This document shows positions 46,400 through 57,222 of a DNA stretch of 64,000 bases, in pieces. The notes below the pieces were generated by a model. It had not been told where the DNA came from. It made no database searches and saw nothing but the letters and a program-made list of their open reading frames with translations. How positions within the stretch are numbered: position 1 is the first letter of the stretch; each line of letters opens with the position of its first letter. Source of the DNA: Rhizophagus clarus (Eukaryota; Glomeromycota; Glomeromycetes; Glomerales; Glomeraceae). The DNA is taken from the NCBI GenBank assembly GCA_015698045.1, contig BLAL01000060.1:808501-872500 (forward strand), written 5' to 3'. The translations under genes were made by a program, and so were the position numbers.

Positions 46400-46940
46400 A
46401 TTTGAAAGAAAGTAAAATGTTAGTAATAAAAGTGTTAGTATGAATATTAGTAGAAGTGTTAGCAAAAGAAAAAGAACGTTAATAAAAAAATTTTTACATT
46501 AGAAAGTGTTAGTATTAATGTTAGTATGAAAGTTAGTAGAAGTAGAAAAGGAACGTCAATAAAAAAAAATATAAAGTATAAGTATTAATGTTAGTGTTAA
46601 TGTTAGTAGAAGTGTTAGTAAAAGTAAGGAATAAAAAATGTTTAACAGTGGAACATTGTTAGTAGGAACGTTAGTAGGAGGAAACACATTAGAAAAAAAT
46701 ATTAGTAAGAGTGTTAACAGGATGGAAAAAGAAATTTCAACAAAAAATGTACCTTTGTATTTATTTTTTAGAAAAACAAATAAAGTAAAAAACTCGATAG
46801 TAGAACATTGTTTAGGACGTTAGTGAGAAGAAATACATTGGAAAAATATATTAATAAGAGTGTTAAGAATAACATAATAATGGGAAAAGAAATTTCAACA
46901 AAAAATATACCTTTATCTTTATTTTTTAGACAAAACAATA
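46400..46940. repeat. Degenerate GTTAGTA repeats
   Basis: TGTTAGTAGAAGTGTTAGTA-like units and GAAATTTCAACAAAAAATAT duplicates are present. The same type of sequence occurs at 7.56-8.0 kb in the related truncated element. Confidence 0.7.
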
Positions 46941-47822
46941 AAGTAAAAATTTGAGAGAGAGAGAAAAAGTTTTTGAAAAAAAAAAAAAAATAAAATAAAT
47001 AATTAAATCATGATCGTGCAATCACATGATCAACAAAATTATCAATTTTTATTGGTTATTTGAGTAATATTATATTCAGCCACATCAGCCACAAAATCGG
47101 TCACCTATCGAATGCACAAGTCAATATTAGCGAAGAAGCACAAACTTGATTATTCACTATTCGTGCTCAACTTGAGTTGATAAAATTATTAAAAAATCAC
47201 TGATTTTATTAAATTTATCAGAATTTTTATACCTAATTAAAGACGATTAAATTAAGTTTTACTGCCGATTTCATTATAACGTTACTAACTTTTTTGTTAA
47301 TCTTGGATATTTTATTTTGAATTTAACTCGTTCGCTCAAGATCTTTGTGTAATGTATTGTAGATCCGTAATTGTTTTATTTGTAGTCTATAATTGGCAAA
47401 AGCTTATTATAAACTAAAATAAAAAACACTATTTATTTACGTATCTGTATTATTAGATTTTACCTTTTTTAGATTTGATATATAATTAAAAAGAAGACCT
47501 TTATCTTGATATTTTGGAATCACGATCATAACAATTGACTTTAGGTCGAGTTTAACTTGTTCATTGTGATTGATTGTATTGTAGATCTGTATCTGTATTA
47601 TAATTAACATAAAGAAGATAGATCATAACAATCATGACATATTTGAGAAATTAGAACAATTTACGTAAATGTTCTTGAAGGGTAATTAATATAATAATAC
47701 AAGGTGATAAAAAATTGTTTTTTTCTCTTACAATAAATTTGTTGTTGTTATTTTTATTATATATTCTTTTTCTTAAAATTTGTTGCCGTTATTTTTTATT
47801 ATTATATATTCTTTTTCTTAAA

Positions 47823-48380
47823 ATGCTCGCAAATTGGACTGATGCAATAACTGAATATTTAATAAGATATAGGAGGATCATATTCTAGTTTTTTTTTCTT
47901 TTATGTTTCCTGATCTAAAAATTAAATAAATAATGTAAAGGAGAAGGAACAACTACTACCATGACATATCCGGGAGGGACCGCTCTGAATTTTGGGAGAG
48001 CCTAGCTCGAAGAATTCAGAGACGGCTCTGCGTGAGGTTCACTGGCCAACAGGTAGAAAAAAAGTGGAGAAACTTGGTCAGGAATTTTAATGTTAGTAAA
48101 ATAATAATAAATCATAAAAAAAAAAATTAAAAAAAAATAAAAAATTAATAGTATTAACATTTTTAGAATTTCTGTGAATGAAGGAATGGTGCGCGAAATG
48201 GAAGGTGGTCCCGGGAAGGAGAAAGATATTATAGGCAGTTCCGCACAAGGTTTTGGGACAGACCTGGTAATTATTAAGAATTTTTTTAATTTATATTTAA
48301 GTTATTTAAGTTCTAAATTTATATATATTTCTTAGGGAACCACCACAGTCGTAGGCGGCGTAGAAATACTGCGCATCGGC
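47823..48380 (+). pseudogene. SANT/trihelix-like gene, last exon split by hAT2
   Basis: Exon 1 (ATG 47,823) gives MLANWTDAITEYLIRYRR. Exon 2 (about 47,939-48,094) gives RRRNNYYHDISGRDRSEFWE, SLARRIQRRLCVRFTGQQ and VEKKWRNLVRNFN, a complete SANT/trihelix-like helix set with Trp at the usual spacings. Exon 3 (48,167-48,268) has NFCE, TGA (48,179-48,181), RNGARNGRW and RYYRQFRTRFWDRP. Exon 4 gives GNHHSRRRRRNTAHR up to the hAT2 junction; after hAT2 the frame would finish WPQNP and TAA at about 53,297. The exon structure equals that of the SANT gene in hAT1. The TGA is compatible with CGA-to-TGA. The product would be a basic DNA-binding protein. Confidence 0.65.
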
Positions 48381-48565
48381 TATACTTGCCGCCCATATTA
48401 ATGGGATTGGGAAAATCCCATATCTCATCCCATCCCATATCCCATCCCATATCCCATTATCCCATCCCATTTGTCATAATCCCATTCCAATCCCAAATCC
48501 CAATCCCACCCATATCCCATATCCCATATCCCATCCCATATCCCATATCCCATATCCCATCCCAT

Positions 48566-48986
48566 TATACATGAAACTGAAATTGGTTAATTTTGAGTCC
48601 CAAAATGGTCGAAATGATCGAAATGATTTCGACCTGAGCCCCTCCAAAAGTCAAAATGGCCGAAATTAGTTCATAGTCATGTGATTTATATAGTAAACAA
48701 TAATATTAAAATTCAAAGTTAACGATCTCCGCATCCAGTGATCCGATCTTTATGATCTTGACGTGGTTGGATTCAGCTCATCGAGAGGATTCCAAGGATA
48801 TGTGCTGCATATCTATAGCATCAATATTGATGGAGCTATTCACGTTTAAAATTTGGTATTAAATTATAATTATAAAAATCACATGACTATGACATAATTT
48901 CGACTATTTCGACTTTAATTTTGACTTTTGACCTTCCCAAGTCGAAATATTTCGACTTTTGGGTTTTAATTTCGACTTCATGTATA
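48566..48986. mobile_element. 421-bp hAT-type MITE nested in hAT2
   Basis: The termini are TATACATGAAACTGAAATT and AATTTCGACTTCATGTATA, flanked by CATCCCAT at 48,558-48,565 and 48,987-48,994. The TSD is perfect, but it lies within a CCCAT array, which lowers its weight. Its own subterminal motif is GTCGAAAT / ATTTCGAC, repeated at both ends. There is no ORF. Confidence 0.75.
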
Positions 48987-49228
48987 CATCCCATATCCCA
49001 TATTCCATGTTCTCCAATTAATTTGATTTTTTTTATTATTAAAAGTTTTTTTATTATAAAATATATTTTTTATTACAAAATTATAAACCTTTATAATAAA
49101 AAATAAAAAATAAAATGTATGTCTATGAATTGTAAAAAAATTCTAATATATTGATAAAATAAAAAAGATATATATAAATAATAATAATCTATAAAATACA
49201 ATATTTTGTAAATGATAAAAATAAATAA

Positions 49229-51680
49229 TTAAATTGACTCTTCAAACCTATCTATTAATTCATCAACATCAAAATTTAAGTCTCCATGGTTCATTATACT
49301 TACTTCCTCATCTTTTTCATCTTCTCTATTATTTAATAAACTTGTTGATAAATCAATAAAATTTGTAATTTCTAGTTCATTATTATTTACTCTCTCTAAA
49401 TCTACAGCTTCTTCAATCTCATTAATATCTTCAAAATTAACAAGATTTTCATCATTTTCATTGTCAAATAAATCAATTCCATTATTTATTGACAATGCAA
49501 CTTGATTTAATGTTTGGTCAAGCTCTTCTAAAGTTATTTCATCATTTATATATTTCAGCTCTGATTTTGCATTCATTATAAGATATGAATGCATTTGTGC
49601 CATTGCTTGAAGCCGTTTGATGTTAATTCTATTATAAAAGCAAAATATTAAATGAAATAACTAAAAAATTTAATGTTTGAATATTCCAAATTTACTTACT
49701 TAGTACGTCGTTTACTAAGAAACCATCCTAATATGGAAAAAACTCTTTCACAATCTGCATTATGAGGCATAATTCCATGCATTCTTAATGCAAGTTTCCT
49801 AATAGGATCTTCTCCTTTTTTTAGTTCTACAGATGTCCACCAATTAATAGGAGTACTGATACCCACCACATATGGATCATCAAAAGGTGGTTCTTTATTT
49901 CGATATATACCAAGTTGTATAAGTAAATAATTAGAACTTTCTTTTCCACCACCACACTGATTTTTCCAAATATTAATGGCTTCTCTCATTATAACACTTT
50001 TAAAAATATTTTGCTGAAAACAAGTTGCTAAAAATTTATATTATAAATATATTAGTTACATAAATTTAGACTATTAAATAATATTATTGATATTCTTACC
50101 TCGATATTTTGGACGAAGAAAAAAAGCTAACATATATATATTAATGTCAAATTCTTTCCATCTTTTATTGAAGATAGCAATACATTTTTGTTTAAAATCA
50201 TGATTTTGAAAAGAAATTGCTGAGATTGCTTGTGCCATTTTAAGTAATTCAATAAAGCAGTCAGCCAATGTAGTTGTATTGAGCTCAAGAGCTTTTACAG
50301 CATTTTTTGCAGGACCTAATATCATTTTTAATTGTTCAACATCATGCCAAAATTGTCTATTTTGAATAATAGCTTTAGTTTTAACAGCATTAACAAAAAT
50401 ATCAGGCTGCTCACTAAGAATCTTTATTAAGTAAATTAAAAATATATTAGTATATAAAAAAAGGCAAATATAAAATAAAATAGTAAAGAATACTAACAAA
50501 TTTAATGCTATTTTCTTGACGTAAAATTGATTCACAAACATCCCATGCTGCACTCCAACGTGTTTTAACTGATGATTTTAAATTTCCCTTAGAGAAAGAA
50601 TTTTTAATTTCATTACGCAATATAGCTCCAGCTCGATGCACATCATGGAAAAATGAAACAATTTTTTGACAATTTTGAAGTGTTTTTTTTGCCCATTCAA
50701 TTGAAATTATATCTTTAGTAACTAAATTAATATGATGGGCTATACATCTGATTGGCATTATATGTGGATACTTATTAGTTACCCTTCTCTTGGCTGATTG
50801 TATTGCAGCCTCTCCATCTGAAACAACTGCTATAAATTTGTCTTTTCCTACATCTTCAATAACTTTAAGCAGTTGCTTTTCATTGAATTCAGCTGTATGA
50901 CGCTGAGATGAGAAATCCTCAATTGAATATATATATTGGCGTCGATTAGGAGTTATAATTGTGAATGCATAAATACTTTGTCCTAATGGACTGGTCCATG
51001 AATCAATTCCTAATAATAAAAATTATATTAATACTTTAATAGATATATAATAGTAAAATTAAAAAATCCTAACCTAAAGTCAAATTTCTTGATTCATGCA
51101 ATTCTTCTTCAATTTTTAGCAATATATTAGCTGCTTCTTCATTCAAGTAAGTAGTTGATAAAGCAGTCCGTTTTGGTAATTCATATTCAAAGCATAAACT
51201 TTTCACAAAATCTTGAAAAAAGGGAGAATCAACAACAGAAAAAGGTATTCCACAGCATACAAAAAAGCGTATTAGAGTTTTATTAACTTTTGCAATATCA
51301 ATTTCATTGCTATTATTTTTCCTATTATTAGTAGATTGTTTAGGAATATCTTCACTTGACATTGCATACAAATATTCCATTTTGACGCTATGTGTAACCT
51401 TAGGGCATCTTAAAGCCAAGTGTGATTTCATTTCAATTGGCTTTTCACGTTTCCAGGATTGTGAGCAATATTTACATGTTGCTCCCTTATGAGGATTATT
51501 TGGAATATCTATAACATTAAAGTAATCCCATACTTTATCCTTTTTTTTACCCAATTTTCTTTGAATTGAATTTTCTGCATCATCTAAAATAGTACTTGTA
51601 TCATCTAAATTAATATTTAAATAATCTAAATCATCATCTAAAATAATATTTGTATTATCTAAAGTACTACTTTCAGCGCT
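49229..51680 (-). CDS. hAT transposase of hAT2
   Basis: Five exons read downwards: about 51,680-51,071, 51,013-50,500, 50,421-50,102, about 50,031-49,698 and 49,629-49,229. The N-terminal BED zinc finger is GATCKYCSQSWKREKPIEMK with HLALRC. The core has SWTSPLGQSIYAFTI, FIAVVSDGEAAIQSA and PIRCIAHHINLVTKDI. The dimerisation region at the C-terminus is NADCERVFSILGWFLSKRR. An acidic tail ends DVDELIDRFEESI. I see no internal stop or frame change, so this is the one transposase in the window that could still be active. The first start codon is unclear: the open frame extends upstream through an Asp-rich stretch without an ATG, so a small 5' exon may be missing. TIRs and arrays on both sides fit mobilisation in cis. 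Confidence 0.88.
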
Positions 51681-51879
51681 CTATTAATTAAACTTTTAGT
51701 TAGTATCTATAAAGTAAAGAAATACAATTATACTAACATATTATTTTCAAAATTTTGTAATTATTAAAAAAAAAATTGTGTTTATTTTTTTTCAAAAAAA
51801 ATGGATTAATTACATTTTTGGTTAGCTATATTTATATTTATTTTATTATAAGTAAATTAAGTGATATAAAAAGATTTAA

Positions 51880-52880
51880 GCCAAATAATTGAAATTAAGC
51901 CAAAATATTAAAGCTAAGCCAAATTATTGCAATTAAATAATACAGGAAATTTTAACAAGCCAAATCATCAGAATAAGTCAAATTATTAAAACTAAGCCAA
52001 ATTGTTAAAATAAAGCCAAGTTATACTAATGTTTTAGATGTATTATTTAACAAAAAACTATTAATTAAAATAAAAAGTAATTATAAATATTCTGATTTAA
52101 AACTAATTCATAATTAATGTTAATAGCAGATATTTATATTTGATTTTTAGTTAATTTATAAATAATTTTCTACTTTAATAAATAATAAAACTAAATATTT
52201 AACAGAAAATGATTTAATATTTAATAAAATAAAAAGTGGCTTGATGTTTGATAAAAATGCTTAGTATTAATAAAATTATTAACAAAAAAGGCTTAGTATT
52301 TAATAAAAATAAAAAGTGGTTTAATTTTTGATAAAAATGCTTAGTATTTAATAATATTAACAAAGAAGGCTTATTATTTAATAATATTATTATTAACAAA
52401 AAAAAGGCTTATTATTTAATAATATTATTAACAAAAAAAAGGCTTAGTATTAAATAATATTATTAACAAAAAAAGGCTTAGTATTTAATAAAAATATTAA
52501 CAAAAATGGCTTAATATTTAATAAAATTATTAATAAAAGAAAGAATAGTATTTAATAAAAAATACTTAGTATTTAATAAAAAATACTTAGTATTTAATAA
52601 AAAATACTTAGTATTTAATAAAAAATACTTAGTATTTAATAAAAAATACTTAGTATTTAATAAAAAATACTTAGTATTTAATTAAAAATACTTAATATTT
52701 AATTAAAAATACTTAATATTTAATTAAAAATACTTAATATTTAATAAAAAATACTTAATATTTAATAAAAAATACTTAATATTTAATAAAAAATGTATCA
52801 AAATTACCAAGAATTCAGTATTTAACAAAAAGTGGCTAAGCTTAGTATTTAACAAAATGGCTTTTTATTCAATAAAAAAG
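51880..52880. repeat. AT-rich tandem arrays inside hAT2
   Basis: TAAGCCAAATTATT units lie at 51,880-52,025. GGCTTAGTATTTAATAAAA units follow at 52,230-52,560. A regular ~21-bp array of TACTTAGTATTTAATAAAA lies at 52,555-52,790. No coding is evident. Confidence 0.85.
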
Positions 52881-53559
52881 GCTTAGCACTTAAAAAAAAA
52901 ATTTTTAATTCTAAATTTAAATTTATTAATATACAGTATTTTTAATAATTGGGCTATGAATATCTAATATAACAATATTTACAAATCATTAAATATAAAA
53001 AAAATTATAAAGAAATAATAAAATATTACTAAAAGTGCCAAAAAATAAATTTTTTTAAAGATAAACAGTAAAAGAAAAAAATTTTATTCTTAAAAAAATA
53101 ACAAAATTCATAAATATTTATTGTATATTCAAATGGGATTTGGGATGGGATTTGGGATTTGGGATGGGATTGGGAATGGGATTTAGGATTGGAATGGGAA
53201 TGGGATTTGGGATTGGGATGGGATGGGATTGGGATGGGATGGGACTCCCATCCCATTTAAATGGGCGGCAAGTATAGCATCGATGGCCTCAGAATCCGTA
53301 AATTATATTTTTTTATTTTTATTTTGTATTTTTTATATTTTATTTTTATTTTTATTTTTTATTTATATTTTTATATTTTTATTATTTTTATTTTTTATTT
53401 TTTATTATCTTTATTATTATTATTTTTTATTAAATATATATATATTTTATATAGTCATCTAATTATTATTTTAATATTTTTACTATTTTATAATTTGAAA
53501 TTAAAAAATTCGACCTCAATTATAAGTAATTAAAGCTTATTATAATAAATTGCTTTTAT

Positions 53560-53960
53560 TTAAACATTCATTTTTTTTTATTAAAGTATTAATTAAATAA
53601 ACAATCTGTCGTCATATATTATATAATATATTGTAATGATGAAATGTCTCCAATAAATTTTTAAAAAAGGTACATTTAGGCGTGACAGATCTAATACCGC
53701 TGATTCTTCCAAAATGTTACTAAAATCTTTTCATAGATCAAATTGAGAGAACTAATCTATCAATTTACAATATAAAATCTTGAAATAATCTTTCACATTT
53801 TCAAATTACATGATCAAACTCATTTTTGCTAAACTGCCAAAACTTTTTGGCGTTTACATGCAATAGTTTCGGCATTTTAATTTAATTTGACGATCATTGA
53901 TTATCATGATCAATCTATTTTTACGGTTTTCTAAACCATGATTTTTTTTTTATTTTTTTT
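53560..53960. other. Non-coding stretch
   Basis: This is AT-rich sequence between the hAT2 right flank and the mini-exon array. No gene is seen. Confidence 0.4.
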
Positions 53961-54500
53961 TTAGGTTGCTGGACTCCCAGACTTGGAATGTAAGTTGGAA
54001 GGGGTGGGGAATTTTTTTTTAATATTAAAGAAACGTTACTAACGTTTCTTTATTTTTTTTAGATTGCCAGCCTTCTTGGACGAACCAGACTTGGGAAATG
54101 TATGGTGATTTTTTTTTAATATTAAAGAAACGTTACTAACATTTCTTTCTTTATTTTTTTTAGGTTGCCGGCCTTCTTGGACGAACCAGACTTGGGAATG
54201 TAAGTTAGAAAGGGCGGGGGATTTTTTTTTAATATTAAAGAAATGTTACTAATGTTTCTTTCTTTATTTTTTTTAGGTTGCCGGCCTTCTTGGACGAACT
54301 GGACTTGGGAATGTAAGTTGGAAAGGGTGGTGATTTTTTTTTAATGTTAAAGAAACGTTACTAACATTTCTTTCTTTATTTTTTTCAGATTGCTGGACTC
54401 CGGACTTGAAATGTAAGGAGGGAAGGAGGGATATTTTTTGAATATTAAAGAAACAGTTTTAACGTTTCTTTTATTTATTTTAGGTAGCAGTTTCCCTTGT
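53961..54500 (+). repeat. Tandem array of mini-exons with hairpin introns
   Basis: Six acceptor-like sites (exon starts 53,965, 54,063, 54,164, 54,277, 54,389, 54,484) are spaced about 95-113 bp. Each has T-rich tract + TTTTAG, then 24-37 bases such as GTTGCCGGCCTTCTTGGACG ... GACTTGGGAAT, then GTAAGTTGG or a close variant. Between them each unit carries AAAGAAACGTT, three bases, AACGTTTCTTT, a near-perfect hairpin. Two of the 36-base copies are nearly identical. In frame they would encode VAGLLGRTRLGN. It is probably a tandemly duplicated exon-intron unit of the SANT-gene-bearing element. Confidence 0.65.
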
Positions 54501-55044
54501 TCCTCTTGATCCTAACGTGATCACGATTAAGAAAAGTTTGAACAAACTTTTCTTAAAATTGTATTATAAATGACTGTAACTTTTTTATTAATTTATTGTA
54601 ATAAAATACGTAATAAAATAAAAATATTAACAATAATAATTATACTTTTAAACACTTTACAAAAAATTTATAAACTTGATAATTCATTCAACAAATAAGA
54701 CAATAAAAATTTTTTAACTACATTAAACGAATTAAAAATTTCTAAAAAGAAAAATCTATAAAGAAAGTAAACTCTAAAAAATTTCTTAATACGTTATATA
54801 ATATGAAATCTAACGTATTAAAATTTGTATCACATATCGGGTACCCGATATGTGTAAGATAGAACTGTGCCCGATATATATTATCGGTGACCAATAGTTT
54901 AGATATCGGGGTCTTGGTAATTAGGCATATTTTGAAGTGTAATAAATTGGGTACCCGATATGTAAAAATACCTGATATTTATCTGATTAGCCGCCGATAT
55001 ATAAGTCTCTGATATGTACCCGATAGAATTGATTTTGACCAGTG

Positions 55045-55370
55045 CAAATGGTAAAGAAAATTCTTACCCTGCCAATATTAATTTCTCTGTTCTCTTATCT
55101 AAATTATAATAATAAATCAATCTAATTTATTATTAATATCTTAAAATCAAATTCAAAATTCTTTATTCTCTAATTATTGTTTTTAAAATAAATAAGATTT
55201 AAATTTCCATGTTAAAGATAAAACTTGATTATTAAAATATTTTAATCCAAGAGTGACACAAATAAATGAATCCACCTTGACATTTTCTTTGGCAAAAAAT
55301 AAATGATAAATTTATTAGGTAGTACAAAATTAGGATGTGATCTATTTTTCGATTTATATTTATTTTAAAG
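55045..55370. other. Non-coding flank
   Basis: AT-rich; nothing recognised. Confidence 0.4.
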
Positions 55371-55515
55371 GGGCATTAGCTGATTTTACTGCAGCTTTAG
55401 AGAAAAGACAAAAATCTTCGATCTATGCTAGAAGAGCGGAAATATACAAAATATTAAGACAATATGATAATGCTTTAAATGATTTAGATACAGCATTAAA
55501 AATTAATAAAGTATA
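55371..55515 (+). pseudogene. TPR-repeat exon fragment
   Basis: After a TTAAAG acceptor the frame reads GALADFTAALEKRQKSSIYA, RRAEIYKILRQYDNALND and LDTALKINKV, ending at TAA 55,515. The pattern (A-x-x-D-F-T-x-A-L, then Y-x-x-R-A-x-x-Y, then Y-D-x-A-L-x-D-L) is that of tetratricopeptide repeats. Only about 48 residues survive, with no other exon nearby, so it is a remnant of a larger TPR protein, a common type in these genomes. Confidence 0.6.
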
Positions 55516-57222
55516 AAAAAAATGTATAAAAAAATGTACATTTAAAATAAAAATATAAAAAAGGTTAATTAAGGGATGAGTTAATAAATTGTAATGAATC
55601 ACTAATGAATAAATTCTAGAAAATTTTAAAAAAGAAAAGGTAATAAATATAAAAAAAAACAAGAAATAGAAAAGTAAAAAATAATGTGTTTTTGTTTGTA
55701 AGTCATTTGAAAAACCAGACTGAATCCCATTAGAAGTTCAGCGAGAAGCCCCTGTAAACAACTGCAGTTCATCATTACCAATAATTGTCAATAGAATCAA
55801 TGAGTGTCACGAGAATGGCAACTTCCAAATTCAAAAAATATAAATAATATTCTCTGACTTAAACAAAGATTCTATATTCTTTGGCCTGGAATTCCATCTG
55901 ACTAAATTATTCTTGTTTATAATTTTGCTCCATTTGAATTTACCATAGAAGCCAGGCAGGGAAAACCCTTATAGGCCACTATCTTTTAAACAAATGGCTA
56001 CATGTTTTTGACACATGATAACCTGTTTATTTTTTGGATGGGTAAACATGGCCTAAAACCCATTAATTAGCAGGATAAACTTACAACCCACGGATGGGTT
56101 GGGGTTAGGGTTGTAAATTATGCGCCAAAGTGCAGAACAATGTAGTAAATCTTACAAACTTAGTGTAGCATCTGCCCTAGTTAAAAAATTAAAAACAAAA
56201 ATAAACTGGCTTACCGGTAGAAACGCTCATGCATTTGCATTTTGCAAAACTGATACTTCATTTTATATGGATTTGGTTCGTATTACAATTTGTCCCGAAT
56301 TTATGAATTGGTGTCGTTGCCACATGACAATATTCCTAATATTGAAGCAACTGTGTGGAATTGCAGAAATCTAGCTGTTTTTGGCAATGAAAATTTTTGT
56401 ATTCATTTACCAATTAAATTTTATTTGACTTGGCTAAAAAAATGCATGGGAATTTGGTTGGAAAATATGATATTATGATTTAAAAATATTTGATCGTATT
56501 CCTGTTTTATTTATTGTAGCTAAGAATAAAGCTGGTTTGCAACACCTATCGCATTTGGTATGATATATACAAATTTATGTGTAAAATAAAGAAAATAATA
56601 TCAGCTATGAAAAATAATATGCCGTGTACCTAATTAAAGTGGTGACCGTTTGTTCAAATGCACATTTATGGAAACCTGTTGCTATGATTGATAACAGATA
56701 AGCAAAAATTAGGTGCAGACGGGTTATTACGTGAAACTATACTTGGTTAGGAATGGTATAATATTACATAACAAATATATAACCGTGATGATTGTAACAT
56801 TGTTATAGTGCTAGAATTTTCGAAAATTCTAATATCATTTTTAATATAGTAGATAAAATATTATTAATTAAATTTTTTAAAAATATTGATGTTTAGAAAA
56901 TTAATATAATACAATCAAGAATGTAAAGTTCGAACTGATCCTTTTCGTCCACTAAAACTGGATCAGAAAGATAAAAAATGTGCTCTTTCAAAGGTTACTG
57001 TAAAACCAGGGAACCTAGCAGAATTTTAAATCAAAACACGCCATCTATTCAAAAAAAGAAAACTAGTCAAATTCGCAAAATTAAATGTCGGTGGTAAAAA
57101 TAATTTTTTTTTATTTAATATATATATGTAGCAGTCTAGCAGATCTGGATAGACATTCAGGTTTCACAACGCATAACAAGATCAAAAACGCGAAATTACA
57201 ATTTTTTTTTTCTTAGTAAATA
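55516..57222. pseudogene. Gene relics, unidentified
   Basis: Two overlapping frames between 56,120 and 56,478 give LSVASALVKKLKTKINWLTG, RNAHAFAFCKTDTSFYMDLV, LVSLPHDNIPNIEATVWNCR and NLAVFGNENFCIHLPIKFYL. One frame change separates them, so they look like pieces of one decayed protein. Further fragments follow to 56,760. The TAACCCATTAATTAGCAGG and GGTTGGGGTTAGGG strings near 56,060-56,110 are not a telomere array. No family is recognised. The rest is AT-rich. Confidence 0.35.

Larger units (their letters stand above)
48381..53276 (-). mobile_element. hAT2: 4.9-kb BED-hAT transposon, apparently intact
   Basis: The ends are TATACTTGCCGCCCATATTA and TTAAATGGGCGGCAAGTATA. The flanks are GCATCGGC and GCATCGAT, an 8-bp TSD with two mismatches. 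Subterminal arrays of CCCATCCCATAT lie at 48,415-48,565 and 53,130-53,262. The transposase is on the minus strand. A 421-bp MITE has inserted in the left array. AT-rich tandem repeats (51,880-52,880) lie upstream of the transposase. Confidence 0.9.
45783..55044. mobile_element. TIR element with ATATCGGGTACCCGAT subterminal arrays (nested hAT2 inside)
   Basis: The left end is CACTGGTCAAAATCGATGCT followed by ATCGGGTACATATCAG. The right end reads, inverted, CACTGGTCAAAATCAATTCT then the same ATCGGGTACATATCAG, giving an inverted repeat of about 36 bp with three differences. Arrays of TACCCGATATGT palindromes line both ends (45,800-46,160; 54,830-55,030). Without hAT2 the element would be about 4.4 kb. 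It holds a SANT/trihelix gene and a mini-exon array but no transposase that I recognise. No convincing TSD was found (flanks GGATCAAT versus CAAATGGT), so the two ends might not come from one insertion. Confidence 0.6.

Noticed and set aside
53223-53533. Hydrophobic 79- and 90-codon frames resembling membrane proteins
   Set aside because: They are translations of a TATTTTTATT-rich low-complexity tract at the hAT2 right end; the same reasoning applies to 5,154-5,459.
56030-56115. GGTTAGGG/AACCC strings suggesting a telomeric repeat near TERT
   Set aside because: Only one or two imperfect copies exist; no TTAGGG array is present.
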